This document shows, in pieces, positions 11,533 through 23,657 of a DNA stretch of 64,000 nucleotides. A model generated the notes under the pieces. That model saw only the letters and a list, made by a program, of their open reading frames with translations, was not told the origin of the DNA and did not search any database. The position numbers were made by a program, and so were the translations under genes. Source of the stretch: Hetaerina americana (lineage: Eukaryota; Arthropoda; Insecta; Odonata; Calopterygidae); assembly GCA_022747635.1 (NCBI GenBank), contig JAKTNV010000005.1, forward strand, positions 50,529,013 to 50,593,012, in the 5' to 3' direction. How positions within the stretch are numbered: the stretch's first letter is position 1; the number at the start of each line of letters is the position of its first letter.

Positions 11533-12511
11533 TCAGGTGCAGGTGGGAAACGGGGAGTCAGGATGGGCAGTGTTAGGAAGGGGTGTAAGGCAGGGTTGCC
11601 CATTATCACCGTTGCTGTTCAACCTGTATGCAGAGGAAATGATTAAAGAGGCATGGGAAGAACTCGAGGTAGGAATGAAAGTGGGCGGGGAATTCGTAAA
11701 ATCAGTTAGGTTTGCTGATGACCAAGCCTTAGTTTGTCAGTCAGCCAAGGGGCTGCAAGCATTGCTGAGTGAATTGGAAATTCAGTGCGACAGGTATGGG
11801 ATGAGAATCAATATTAAGAAAACAAAGGTTATGCGATTTTCTAGAAAGAAAAAGGCCAAGCTTAACATTAAAATAGGAGGGCAAAAACTAGAGCAGTTTA
11901 CGTATCTCGGTAGTGTTTTGGACCAACACGGTCAAAGTAGTAGGGACGTAAGGAGAAGAATTGCGCTAGGCAAGGAGGCTTTCACAAGGAGGAGGGAGTT
12001 GATGACAGGGACGTTGAGTAAGGATGTTAAGAAAAGACTCGTAAAAACCTTTATATGGAGCGTAGCTATGTACGGTGCGGAAACGTGGTCATTGAAGCAG
12101 GAGGATAGACGTAGATTGGAGGCTTTTGAAATGTGGGTGTGGAGAAGAATGGAGAAGGTGAAATGGACAGAGAAGAAAACAAATGAGGAAGTACTTGGTA
12201 TGGTGGGCGAAGAGAGGGGTTTGTTGGGAGAAATCCTGTGGAGGCAGGAAAAGTGGATGAAGGGGGTATTGACCGGCAGTGGGATGTTGAAGACTGTGAT
12301 AGAGGGTAGAATGTTGGGCAAAAGAGGAAAGGGAAGGAACAGGATAGGGATGTTGAACGGGATGAAGGGAGGAAGAAAGTACTCGGAGATGAAGAGGGAC
12401 CTGATATAGAGTAGGATGATGGATTTTGTGTTTTGTTAGGAGTAATAAAATATTTGTTTGGTAGTTGTGTCCATCCAAAAACCTACCTTAACCGGTAGAT
12501 TACCTTAAAAA
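11533..12511 (+). mobile_element. 5'-truncated LINE insertion with target-site duplication
   Basis: The insert starts inside the reverse transcriptase palm domain and ends with the family 3' tail (GTGTCCATCCAAAAACCTAC, then TTAACCGGTAG) and a short A run. The 10-bp duplication AAACGAGAAC flanks it at 11523-11532 and 12512-12521. That is the hallmark of target-primed reverse transcription. The uninterrupted frame and clean duplication suggest a fairly recent insertion. The orientation matches proline dehydrogenase. Confidence 0.9.
11537..12409 (+). CDS. LINE reverse transcriptase, C-terminal part (290 codons open)
   Basis: Residues 16-25 are GVRQGCPLSP (RT block 4) followed by LLFNLYAEEM. Residues 59-62 are the catalytic FADD box. 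KKTKVMRFSRK and YLGSVLDQHGQSSRDVRRRI follow, then the thumb and tail region WSVAMYGAETWSLKQEDRR and MWVWRRMEKVKW, common in arthropod LINEs. The apparent first codon is not a real start, because the reading frame is cut by 5' truncation and the endonuclease and RT blocks 1-3 are missing. The frame stays open to TAG near 12407. The clade (RTE-, L2- or Jockey-like) cannot be set from this part alone. It is not functional by itself. Confidence 0.88.
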   Translation: MQVGNGESGWAVLGRGVRQGCPLSPLLFNLYAEEMIKEAWEELEVGMKVGGEFVKSVRFADDQALVCQSAKGLQALLSELEIQCDRYGMRINIKKTKVMRFSRKKKAKLNIKIGGQKLEQFTYLGSVLDQHGQSSRDVRRRIALGKEAFTRRRELMTGTLSKDVKKRLVKTFIWSVAMYGAETWSLKQEDRRRLEAFEMWVWRRMEKVKWTEKKTNEEVLGMVGEERGLLGEILWRQEKWMKGVLTGSGMLKTVIEGRMLGKRGKGRNRIGMLNGMKGGRKYSEMKRDLI

Positions 12512-12521
12512 AAACGAGAAC
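12512..12521 (+). repeat. Target-site duplication, right copy (AAACGAGAAC)
   Basis: Identical to 11523-11532. It follows directly after the A-rich LINE 3' end. Confidence 0.85.
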
Positions 12522-13327
12522 ATAGTACACTACCGTTTCTCCAAACTCGTTTCTCGCTGTCCGGTAACGAACAAGTTGACTTCCTTCCCACTTTGAGGGT
12601 AGAGTTCTCTACATCGTCCGTCGGATATGTTAAGCTTTGGACACCTGATGCATCTCCTTTTGATAGAAGAGTAGATAAATGGCGATAGTATTTCTCCATT
12701 CCCCATAACATTTCCTAAGCCTAATTACGTACACGCCCAAAAGCGGAAATAGTCTCATCATTTGGTTACATCTGTAAATGACTAACCACTGTTGTTTTGA
12801 GAAAGCTACCCAGGGTTACATGGTTATTTTATGTTTAAATGTGCACAACGTGAAGAGCGAGACCAATTATGATGAAGTAGAAGATACTCATAGAATGTGG
12901 GCAGCAAAAAATCCATTGATGGAGATGCCCGAGGTTCTTGTCTGAGTTCAGAAGGAAGCTCTCATTCCTTGAGGTTATGTAATCACCTTTGTCATCGATA
13001 GCCTAGCATTGTGTGTAACCATGATGTTCCAGCTGACTTATGATCCGACTGCCCGTAATATTTTAAGTAACGGTCTGATGAACGAGGGGATGTATTTTCT
13101 AAGGAAGTGGGCGACCCGTATAACACATGCGTTTTGTCCTAAATACTTACCATTCACAAGACCAGGCAGTAATTTATGACGCCCAATTGCCAATTGTGAT
13201 TTTGAATTAGAGCTCGAAAATGATAAGTCGTCGTTTCCTCCCGAGACTGACAGAAGAGTTGATTCGGAGTAATGCTGACTGCATAAATTCTAGGATACAG
13301 CAAGATGTCTTTGTTTTTACCGTTTGC
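12522..13327. other. Intronic sequence without recognisable features
   Basis: No gene, RNA or repeat was recognised between the LINE and the SINE. Confidence 0.4.
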
Positions 13328-13337
13328 TCGTAAACGT

Positions 13338-13623
13338 AGTAGTAGTAGTTTTGAGGGGAGGCGACCGACAGCTGAGGTCATTTGCGCCATAGGGGATGGA
13401 CAGGAGAGGATGAAGGGTGGAGAGAAACCCGGCGTCGGCATTAGCCTACTCTTTACGAAAGGCGCCAAGGGGTCCGCAGTTTAACGTCCCATCCGACGGA
13501 CGACGTACTCACTCAAAGTGCCCTCCACAACGCACCTCAAGTAGGGATCGATATACCTCTGAAAAATATTCAACACCGCCGGGATTTGAACCCGGGCCCT
13601 CAGGGTGGGAAGCCAGTACGTTA
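13338..13623 (-). mobile_element. tRNA-derived SINE, minus orientation, slightly 5'-truncated
   Basis: On the minus strand it begins in the tRNA-like head (TAACGTACTGGCTTCCC). It carries a B box GGTTCAAATCC (13582-13592), then the family body, and ends CTCAAAACTACTACTACTA. A perfect duplication TCGTAAACGT flanks it (13328-13337 and 13624-13633). Compared with the 32.7-kb copy about 23 bp of the head are missing. The open frame seen across it on the plus strand is an artefact repeated in the other copies. Confidence 0.85.
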
Positions 13624-13633
13624 TCGTAAACGT

Positions 13634-15782
13634 TCCTTCGCTTGAAATTATAGCAAAAGCGTATGGTTTTTTGATATTGTGTGGTAAATCATATGAACCT
13701 TGTCAATTATAATGTGAGTTAACGTGCCAAGTTTCGTGCAGATAACGTTTCATGTAGCAAGTCTACTTGTAATTTGAAGAAGTGCACTGGCAGCTAATTT
13801 TCTTTTGTGCAAAGCATTTTCTCGTAGATGTTTGCATCAACATTTTGCCCTCAATGTGTAACCCTTCATAATTTTTTGTTCGCCAATCGCATATGATCGG
13901 ATGTCGTACGCTGGTTTGCACTCACGGATATTACACCGTTAAATCATTAAGAGCTGCTTCCGGGGGTGGAGCTGGCTCCTCAGAATACCTCCACCAGATT
14001 TTTTTGTAAGCCAATTATTCTAGGTAGTGTGACCTTTTTTTTCTTCCAACTTTCACGCCACCAGCGAATGCTGACAGTATTTTTCATGAAACACTGCGTC
14101 AAGTGTTATGGATTGACGTTATGCAATGCTCAGCGCGGTGACAACTCCGTTCGTGTTCGACCACGAGTAAGTTTGCTTCGCTATGGCTTCTATCACGTCG
14201 GATTTCAAATTTGTAACCTCGTCGAAAATAAGATCAAGTTGCAAATATTAGATAAAGATTTTTATTCATGCCTTCTATTCTTTCTGTTTTACTGGGCTTT
14301 TGTTTTTTTTATATGCTGGTGTATGTCAGTTTCTATGGCCCCGACTCAACACGCAATGTCCGGGTGTTATTCATTTTAATATTGACTAAATTTACTCATT
14401 TGTATTTTCTCATTTTAATTGTTTCAAGAACTTATCTGGGACTTTTTCCTTTGAAATATATCCCCCTTTTTCCATTTTTTGCGTGAAAGTTAATGAATCA
14501 TATTACGCATTTCGGATATGAGTATTTCAGAGTTGCCCAATATGACTCGGTTCCGTTGTTCTGTAATTCTTTTCTGTTGTAGGATTTAAAAATTAATTTG
14601 CTTCGTTGTTCAGCGATTGGCACTAATTTCATATTATTTGCGGTAATCAGTACGATAGGTTGCTAATTAACTTTCTCTTAACATAATTCATTCGAGATAC
14701 CGAATAGGAAACATTTAACGTTGGACAAAAACTGGGCCAACGAAATTCGGAATCTTTTTTTGTCTTTATTTGTTTTTATCAAACATTTATGTTGTAATTG
14801 GTTTGATGAACATTCTTATTAATAAATGAGCTGATATTTAAATTACCCTATTATTCAACCAAAATGTGCAGTTTCTTGTACCCCGCTGCCATGGCGCGTC
14901 TTGTCTCATTTTTGCCCCCTGTGATTTTGCTTTATACATTCGATCGATTTCTGGCATCATTGAATCGCGAGGTATCGTCAGTTATATTCGCGAATGATGG
15001 TTTGACCTCAATGCTTCTTTCAAGCTCTCTCCGATTTGAGGAAAGTCACGATATGTTTTGTTTGAAATCCTTGACTGCACTCCTAGCTGATTGTGCTCGA
15101 CAGTTACATTAATTTTATCCTGTACTCTAAGGTGCTTGTGCAGATAAATCGTGAACTTCACCTCAGTATTGAATGGACTTCCAATTGAGCCACAGCTCCC
15201 TCGAAGAGCTAATTCATTTTCTTCCACTCAACCCGAAGACTTGCACTGCTCACCCATCTGTCCACTATCTCGTGCTGACTGGCTCTTTGTTATCGTCCAG
15301 CAACAACCTGAAGTCATTTTCCCTCACCGCCTCTTTCCCCTCCATTCCTACGTTTCTTCAAGGTTGTTATTCCCTCCCCGCCCCACTCCCAGACTGAAGT
15401 CATTTCTTTGGCCCGCCTCTGCGTTGCTTTCTTCGACCTTCTCATGGCTAAGGAAAGCCAGAAGCTCGTGGCAGCAGTTGGATGGGATTCGCCATCTCAT
15501 GGGTGATCTGCTCTCTTTCAGAGCGTAAATATTTGTTCTTTTACCGTCTGTTTTAACAACCGGTTCGCATCCCAGAATAGAAGATGCAGTTTATCCAATA
15601 ACTCACTTCCCTACGTGTTGAGCTGAGCGTACTTTATTTGTTTGATGGGCAAGTTATTAATATTGCATCCTTGTCAATGACCAAGGATAATTTTTCATGA
15701 AGAATGGGCAAGGCTCCAGTAGTGTGACCCAGTGGCGATTTTTCATGCAGAACAATGACATAACAGTTTTAGGTTTAACTTT
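13634..15782. other. Intronic sequence without recognisable features
   Basis: A 137-codon plus frame at 13966-14379 and a 125-codon frame at 15151-15528 show no motif or codon pattern that I recognise. Pyrimidine-rich stretches lie near 15190-15430. No RNA gene was seen. Confidence 0.4.
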
Positions 15783-15816
15783 GTGGAATTCCTTCATTAT
15801 GAGGGTAAAAAGAAAC
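15783..15816 (+). repeat. Dispersed repeat terminus, same as 11080-11113
   Basis: GTGGAATTCCTTCATTATGA followed by GGGTAAAAAGAAAC. It matches the minus strand of 11080-11113 with a single mismatch over 34 nt. It sits 4 bp before a 135-bp palindrome, so the two are probably parts of one element end. Confidence 0.6.
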
Positions 15817-15820
15817 GTAA

Positions 15821-15955
15821 CATTCACACGGTAAATTGTTCGAGCTTTTGGCCCTCTCAGAGGCCTTCTTCAAGAGAGACTGAAAAAGTTTTTCAGTCTC
15901 TCTTGAAGATGGCTTCTGAGAGGGCCGAAAGCTCGAACAATTTACCGTGTGAGTG
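15821..15955. repeat. Near-perfect 135-bp palindrome (67-bp arms, 1-nt centre)
   Basis: Left arm 15821-15887, centre base G 15888, right arm 15889-15955. The arms are complementary with only 4 mismatches. The right arm contains GAGAGGGCCGAAAGCTCGAA, a type of sequence I associate with retroelement ends (inference). The transcript would form a long hairpin. Such structures arise when two copies of an element end are joined head to head. Confidence 0.9.
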
Positions 15956-16003
15956 TCCTAAATGTTGCTATTATATTCTATTTGTGTTATATTGTGTCAG
16001 CCC

Positions 16004-16228
<225 letters not shown>

Positions 16229-19200
16229 CTAGTACGCCTGTCCTTTTCCTACCCCTCTCTCGCTTGCCTATCGTCCTTCCTTCTGTCGCAGTATACTTGT
16301 GTATGTACGTATATTTTTTTTGGCTGACTATGCAGGTCATTGCTAAACGGAATTTTCTTTTAGGAAAAGTAATTCGTCCTTGGTACGTAACTTGAGGGAA
16401 TATTTTAACAAGGCTCGTGTATGTATCCTGTGACTATTTGTCGTTGTCTTGCTGAATTAAGTTGAACGGAAGTAGTTAGCATTAAAGGATATTTAGCATT
16501 GCATTTATTCAGTAGAATGTAGATGGCGTCACGTCTCAATGGTTGGTTTCTTCAACTCATGTCGCTGTGGTTAGTTAGCAATGGTAGTAAATACCGAGTT
16601 GGAGTCGCATTTCGCCTCATATGCCTTTTTTGTGAATTTTAATGTAGAATAATCAAATCACGGTTTGCATGCTGTCTTCAACTCATTCGATAGGATTTCG
16701 AGTTGATGCCTTGTAATGCCTAAATTTTATTTTCGGCAATAAAGATCGTTATTTGATGGACATTACGTGAATAGCCGACTTGACCCTATTATTTATGTTT
16801 AAAAATTTCTGGAGTTCCTAGCTAATTCTGTGCGTGTATTCGCACTTGAAATGATATTGGTAATCCAAGCGTATTTCAAGTCCAACGTTCTTGATCATCC
16901 GTTGGTATGATTTGGCTCGTGTTTCATGCGGCCTCGTTCGCGTCTGGAGTGGCTAGGGCGAACGGTCAATGTTCCGCGTTCTGTTAAGTTTTTTGCGACT
17001 GAAGCAAATGAGGGTTTCGATGGCACCGTAGCTTTAGAATTCGATTGCCGTCTTGGGATTTGTGCGCCTGCGTAGTGGTTCGATTATCTCCAAGGCGTTC
17101 TGCAAGGTGTGCTCTGGCCAGCCATTCCTTCATCGGTTTGACTTGCATCGGCTGCTCATGAATGGGGTGCGTGCGACGCGTTGACGCAATCGGTGCCACC
17201 GTTTTGTGGAGGATGGTCTTTTATTGGTTTTGCTTGAGGAACCCCCTCGGTTTCTCCTTTTTCAGGAGTAATTTTTTTGACTGCATCCTCTTTTTTATCT
17301 GTTTATACTCTCTTATCAGAGAGTAGGCCTCACTTTTAGTCGGCGTTGGGGATTTTTATTATTGTTATATTTTTTAAAAATTAACAGTAAATAGCCTGGT
17401 GATGTCCATATGGCAGACGAACTGTTAACGGCCAAGGACGGTCCATTGTATAAATTGATATGTGTCTGAGATACCAATTATAGAAGGCGACCCAGTTCAG
17501 TTCACACAAGGACTTGGTGTGACCTCTGACCAGCGTGTTTTTGGAATCTTGTGGAATCTCCCAAGGAATGTTCATTCATTGTGAGATTCCCATTTGCGGT
17601 TCATTGACTTGCACTAAATAAGTTAATGGGCATGACATGATGGTTCAATTGTAGAAATATCATGGTCAGGAATTTTATTACCTTGATATACAAGACTCTA
17701 ATACAAGGACTTGGCGTGGCCCATCTGGTTTATACATATATTTTTGGGTTGGGTTGACCATGTACGTATTTACGCCTCCCATCCCGTTTAACATTTTTGT
17801 GTACCGATATCGTGTTATTTTTTATTGAGCTCGAATAAAGTTTTGCAATTGATTTTTAATCCCTGCCGCGATATTTAGTTCGTTAACACGTTAACAGGGA
17901 ACCAAGAGCTCTGCATGTTAGGGTAATACCTTTAGCTTAGATTTCATTTGTCAGGGTCCATTAGGCTGTGCAGAGTATTGTACCTTTGAAGCACCAGAAA
18001 ATCTAACTCCAGGCACCTTGTCTATTCGTCTTTAAGAAAGTGTTAATACAAGTATGTAATATTAAAGAAATTGCTGAAAATTCAATGCGATCCAAGTTTT
18101 GATTTTATGAGTGGCGCTGTTCAAATAAATGTTTTCACGCTACATTTACAATATAAACATTTCGAGATCGTATGATTATGGTCTCGTTGATTGTTTTTGT
18201 TTTCAGAGCCAGCCCCGTGTCAGAAAAGAAACGGCCTTCAATTGAAGCCGCGATGTAGCAATGTTGGGCATTTAATAGTTTATCTCGCAAACTCTTTCTC
18301 CGTTGTTAGCTTTTCTCTTTTCTGATTCTGTACCGCCGTTATGATATAGGCATCTACTTTTGTCCTCCGCCATATGGCAGTTTGTCGAGTGGTATCTTGG
18401 TTTTATTTTTCTTATACGGTGCGGAGCTATGTAGCGTATTGGAGGTAATATTTTTTATCGTAGTTTCTAAAAGTTACCTCGGACTCAAAGTTCATATAAG
18501 TATATATTTTTGTATTCAGGCATTATGTTGGCAGGTTTGGTTGAATAAATATTCCCTAATATGTTGCCCGTTTATTCGCTTGTTCTCAGCCCCTTTTCTA
18601 CTAGGAATACTCTTCTCGAAAGAGTACCGAGAATACTAGTAATATTGGTAGGTAATTTTCACAGTGGTTTCATTAATTCGTCGTGCATATATTTAATGTG
18701 TGTAGTTTCAATCGAGGTATATTGGCAATATCAATTGTTTGTATGTTAAGTAATGGCATCTTTCCGTTGCTTTCGGTGGTCTTTCTGGATCTCACCGTCA
18801 GTCTCTCCTCGGAAACTTTCCACGAATTCGTAACTACTGGTTTCGGCTGTTGTGTTATTCATGAGGGTACCACCAATCCTCTGGAATGAGGTCCCTGCAA
18901 GGGGAACAGCGGTAGTGCATCATAGGTTTAATAACTCAGTTTCGGCTCGTGAAGGTGATACGCATTCTCGTCGCATTAGCGCAGCACCTACGCGGTGAGG
19001 AACGAGGCATGAGGGAGAGTCACCAATACCCGATGGGTTTGGTCAATAACGGCGTGACTTGGTGTCGTAAGGGAATTCTCCCTATTGTTTAAGTAAGATC
19101 TGGTGCTTTCCCGGCGTATTTGCTTGATGAAGTTTCCTCGGGTCTCCCTATTGTTTCACTCGGTCTTCAACTAGTCTTCTTAGACAACGCCTCGCGCTCA

Positions 19201-20596
19201 ATTGTACGTTGCAATCGGTAGCTTTTTCACTTTATTCCCCACAGAAAGAGCTTTCAGATTTAGTGACACAGATTTCTACGGAATGGTTTAATGTTTCTCG
19301 AAGAAAGAATGAGGCTGGTGGTTTGGTCTGGGAAAGTGTTTAATGAAAGAAACTTTTATGTCAGGCATATCTTGCGCTCATTCCTGTGGGCGATGGTCAC
19401 CTTTTAGCAGCAGATTTTTTTAAATTCGTGGTTGTGTTTGTTGGTTTTTTATATTTTAGTCATTCTGGTTCTCAGATTTTCCGAATGGTTATATTGTCTG
19501 TTCTCCCATGGCCGATAGCAAGGCGGAAAATCATGGTCTCGAAAAGTGTTCGAAAAAAAAGACCGACGATGCACTGATTATTTGCACATTATTATCGATT
19601 TCCCGGTTTTGTGATTATCTTTTTTTTCTATTCACCACACGAATTGCGCATTACGTAGATATCGTAGAGTGGCGCGAGAAGTAAAGTTTCATGTGGGCTC
19701 TCTTCTCAATTTCTTTATCACAAAGCCTCGATACTGCCGTAGAAATCCGTGTTGCTCCTCACAGCTGCGCACAGCATAGCCAACGGTTGGTCTACAAGGT
19801 TGCAGAGAGAAGTCGTTGCTCTCTGCCAACCGTGAATGAAATACGTATCTGTCAAACTTTCCTGTCGCCATTGCACGGAGGGAGTCGTATTTCTGTCACG
19901 GAGAAAGAAATCGCCTTCATCGTTTACCTGAGGTCGGAGAACATCATCAGCTTCTCTGTAAACACGGTCGAGAGTTCATGTTTTTTTCTGGACGATATTT
20001 TTCTTATTTGCACCTCCACAGGCATGGAGGACCACGCGAGCCCACTCGCATCTTCTGTCGGCCGATTTGTTATTCATGGAAAGCTTGGCTTCGGAACCTT
20101 TCAGTTTTTATACCCTTATTTACATCACCACACCAATGGCGTCGTTTAGTTACGCTCTTGGCGTTACCTGCTCCTTTGCTCACTGCTTTTTGTTTTTCGG
20201 ATCTCTTTTTTTACACCGTCTGTGGCTTGCCTCTCCCATATCCGTCGTCGGCTGCGATACCCCTTTGATTTTCCTCTAATTTTACTCATCTTTCCACTTC
20301 GAGGAAGTCTGGCTCCTTCTTCTTTTTTTCTCTTTTCACTTATTGTGTCGTCGCCGTGGTCTTGGTAACCTCTGATAGTAAGTAGCCATTGGAGACTTTA
20401 CTAATTATTAGGGTGATAGTCGGAAAATCGGTAAAAGGTCAATAAATATTCTTTATCTTCATGCATTCTGGAAAATAGACGAATATTTCAAGAAGTAGTT
20501 AATATGATAAATCGTTAAGGGGATTCTCGTTGGGATCAATGATCCATTTAGTCATAAGACCAGTTCTACTATTATTTATTACATACGAGTAGTACC
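16229..20596. other. Intronic sequence; one small hairpin near 19.8 kb
   Basis: No gene or known repeat was recognised. The only structure I noticed is a 12-bp stem at 19798-19831 (GGTTGCAGAGAG, 9-nt loop, CTCTCTGCCAACC with one bulge). The open frames at 19691-20149 and 19978-20268 have no recognised domain. Confidence 0.4.
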
Positions 20597-20960
20597 CTAA
20601 AAGCCACCGCTAGGGTGTGTGGCAGGGGATGATTCCACATCAGACAACTTTGGACCCAAAATACTTGTCCTTCCTTGCGCGGTTGGACAACTTTATTCTC
20701 ATCCCTTATTGTTCGTGGATTAGTGACATCTTCTGTGTATCTGCCCTACACTTAATCTATCGAAATTAATTTAAATGATCTCTCTACCGTAGTACGATGG
20801 GGCTAAAAATGCGTTTTAACATCATCGCAAAAGAGACATCCTTTCAATTTATGCAATAGATTTTTGTATGTCATTTAACCCTCGCTCCGTGAGTGATTCC
20901 CTACCTTGCTCCTCTAACAATTTCGATACAATTCTCAGTTTGTTGTAATAACGATTGAAA
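20597..20960 (+). repeat. Dispersed repeat of unknown class (core also at 62.6 kb)
   Basis: A 26-nt core at 20603-20628 (CCACCGCTAGGGTGTGTGGC and flanks) occurs exactly, inverted, at 62596-62621. The flanking AGTACCCT/GTACCCT is also similar. Downstream, CTACCGTAGTACGATGGGG near 20790 resembles CTACCACAGTATGTTGGGG near 38206. It could be the 3' part of a retroelement. Boundaries are approximate. Confidence 0.45.
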
Positions 20961-23146
20961 TATACTAAACTATTATTAAGACATGCTCCTTGTCACGCAG
21001 CAGGTTTCGAATACAAGGAGAACGGTTCGGAGACTTTGATCATCACATGCAATAATTTCCGCAAAAAGAAAGTGGAGAAATGTTTTTTTATATCTACATC
21101 TATTCATTATGATTCGAAGAAGTTGTTCCGTTACTCTTTATTGTTAATACATATTGATGCAGACAATTTTTGGCAGCTTGAGTGAGCCTGATCTTGTACA
21201 TATATTTATAGCTATGATGAATCCCGTCCTTTTTATGACGAATATCTGTTCAAGGTCATGGTGCACTGGATTTTGGTCACTTTCGTTACCAATTTTGTAT
21301 GAAATTGATGTTCGTAACTGAGTAATTCGTCTAGCTTTGAATATACTCGTATCATCGGTTTGTATGTTTGAGCTTGAAATCGCGAATTTCCATCGATTTG
21401 AGGTCAAGGGGAACTAGGTAAGCAAAATTCATTTTATGACGGTTTCGTACTTGGAATCTAGTTATTACATACTGTTTTTTCATTTGTTTACGATCGTACG
21501 CTCACTGATTGGTTTGCGGGAATGAACAATTTTTTGTCTTGGTAACTTCTGTCAAGTGGCCCTTATCACGGACTGTGGTCTGAATAGCTTCATGAAAGAC
21601 TTTTACGGTTCAAAACCAGTTTTCCCTTTTAAGGTTTACATCCATTAATGGAACACTTATTAATACAGATTAATGCCTCCTCAATTTAAACATTTCAATT
21701 GTATTTAAATGACCTTGGTTTGTTTGTTGCCTATAAAAGGCTTCGTCAAGAGCAGAAAGCTCCTCATTAAAATGACATTTGTGAAATCGTTCGCTGATTG
21801 CATGTTGCATTGTTAGTTTGAGAGCTGCTGGCTATTTTGTTAACACCACCCTGGCTCTTTCTTAAGTTTTTTGTTTTGCCGGTGTTTTTCTTAATTTTTA
21901 AATCCTGATTCGCAATCGAGCCAATTTTGCGTTGCTGAAAAATTGCTTCAAACATAAATTCATTCTTGAATGTTTCTCAATGCACTGGGCGTGATGATGA
22001 CTTAAATTTAACAATCTCTTGAAATCACGCATTTCCATCGGACGGTTGCATTTTCCTGTTTTCACTGATCGAAGTTTCCCGAGGCGATAAGCTCCAGCAA
22101 TCATTTTGTTGACTTGCTCCGCTTCCCCCCTGACGTGTTCGCGTATTCTCCTGCAACCCTTTCTGTCTCCATTTTAAATCTTCCTTACCCCTTTTTTCAT
22201 AAACTCGCGTCCGTTTTCTTTATTCCTTTTCAATTAGCTCACCCCGCAAGATGTAATGTATTATTATTTAGCTTGGACCAAGTGTGTGGTTTCCGTCATT
22301 TTTTCTAACACCCCTCTGTGGCTTTTCTTTATGTCTTCTAGGTTGAATTTATTTCCTATGGCGTTCGCGCACAGTGCGCAATCACTTTGTGTTTCCTGTT
22401 CCCCCCAGGCGTCACCTACACCACCATCCTCCTTTCCGCCCGAAAGCCGTTCTTCGGTTTATATCCCAATTCCCCCTCGCGTCTCGGCATCTGGCCCGGT
22501 GGCGCAATTTATTCATCCACTCTCGTCAAGAGGTGGGCCATTGCGCTCAATTTCGCTGAAGGTCGTAGTCTTTTTTTCAGGGTGCTCGCGCTGCCGCAAG
22601 GTCATGCTTCCCCGCCCATGTTTTACTACCGTCCAATTGAGCTCCTAGTATGATTCGGTCATCCTGAATCGGGCGCCGCCTCCCTTCATATCCTCATCTC
22701 CCCCCCTTCATTATTTTTTATTCTTATTTCTCCGAGTCGTCCAAACTGTGGCGGCGCCCGTGGGCGATATCCATTTCATGACACAGACCGTGGTAATTTT
22801 ATCCCCTGCAAGTCGGATCAGTACTGGTAAGGTCCGGCTTACGTATTGCGTTGATATTGTCGTCGGTTTTTTTTCTCTACTTTCAAAAGTGGCTTTCTGC
22901 CTGGAAGAGTGCTACTGGGTATCCCTGCCTTCATCAGCCAAACAACCATTGTGTGTGGGTGAAGTTTCAGTTTTAGTGTCTTTTTGGGAACAAATTCACT
23001 CTATAATGGTCTTTAGGGCCACGTGGTAAATACATATACTTGATTTAAATACTTATTTCGCCTGATTGCACAAAATTAAAATTGATTTATCTTCAGTAAT
23101 AGTTTGAGGAACGTGTATAATTTTAGTTCTAAATTTTTTATTCTAA
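20961..23146. other. Intronic sequence; C-rich patch at 22.3-22.7 kb
   Basis: No gene recognised. 22340-22700 is pyrimidine-rich and relatively GC-rich. The overlapping open frames there (22256-22653) look compositional. Confidence 0.4.
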
Positions 23147-23159
23147 ATGGTTTCCTGCT

Positions 23160-23657
23160 GGACGTTGAGTAAGGATGTTAAGAAGAGACTCGTCGAAATT
23201 TAGATATGGAGTGTAGCTATGTACGGCGCGGAAACGTGGCCATTGAAGCAGGAGGATAGGCGTAGACTGGAGGCTTTTGAAATGTGGGTGTGGAGAAGGA
23301 TGGAGAATTTGGAGTGGACCGAAAGGAAAACAAATGAGGAAGTACTTGGTATGGTGGGTGAAGAGAGGGTATTGTTGGGAGAAATAATGAGGCAGAAAAA
23401 ATGGATGAATGGCTTATTGATCGGCAGTGGGATGTTGAAGACTGTAAACAGAAGGGAGAATGTCAGGCAAACGATGAAAGGGCCGGAACAGGATAGGGAT
23501 GTTGGACGGGATGGAAGGGAGGAAGGAAGTACGCAGAGATGAAGGACTTAATTGAGAGTAGGTTGCTGGATTGTGTTTTGTTAGTATTCACAAAATGTTG
23601 TTAGTTGTCTCCATCTAAAACCTACGTTAACCGGTAGGTTACTTAATAGCCATAATA
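23160..23657 (+). mobile_element. 5'-truncated LINE insertion with target-site duplication
   Basis: Short 3' end of the same LINE family as at 11.5 kb. It starts at GGACGTTGAGTAAGGATGTT and ends with the tail CCATCTAAAACCTACGTTAA, CCGGTAGGTTAC. A 13-bp duplication with one mismatch flanks it: ATGGTTTCCTGCT (23147-23159) and ATGGTATCCTGCT (23658-23670). The open frame 23219-23542 encodes the MYGAETWPLKQEDRRR-MWVWRRME tail region. A stop upstream and frame changes at the end show decay. Confidence 0.85.

Noticed and set aside
13417..13629. Apparent conserved small protein (MERNPASALAYSLRKAPRGP...), also at 32469-32897 and 41603-41845
   Set aside because: It recurs because all three sites are copies of one SINE. 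The conservation is that of the repeat, read antisense to it.
22256..22653. Overlapping open frames in a C-rich patch
   Set aside because: Pyrimidine-rich composition removes stop codons in several frames at once. No domain or splice structure was seen.
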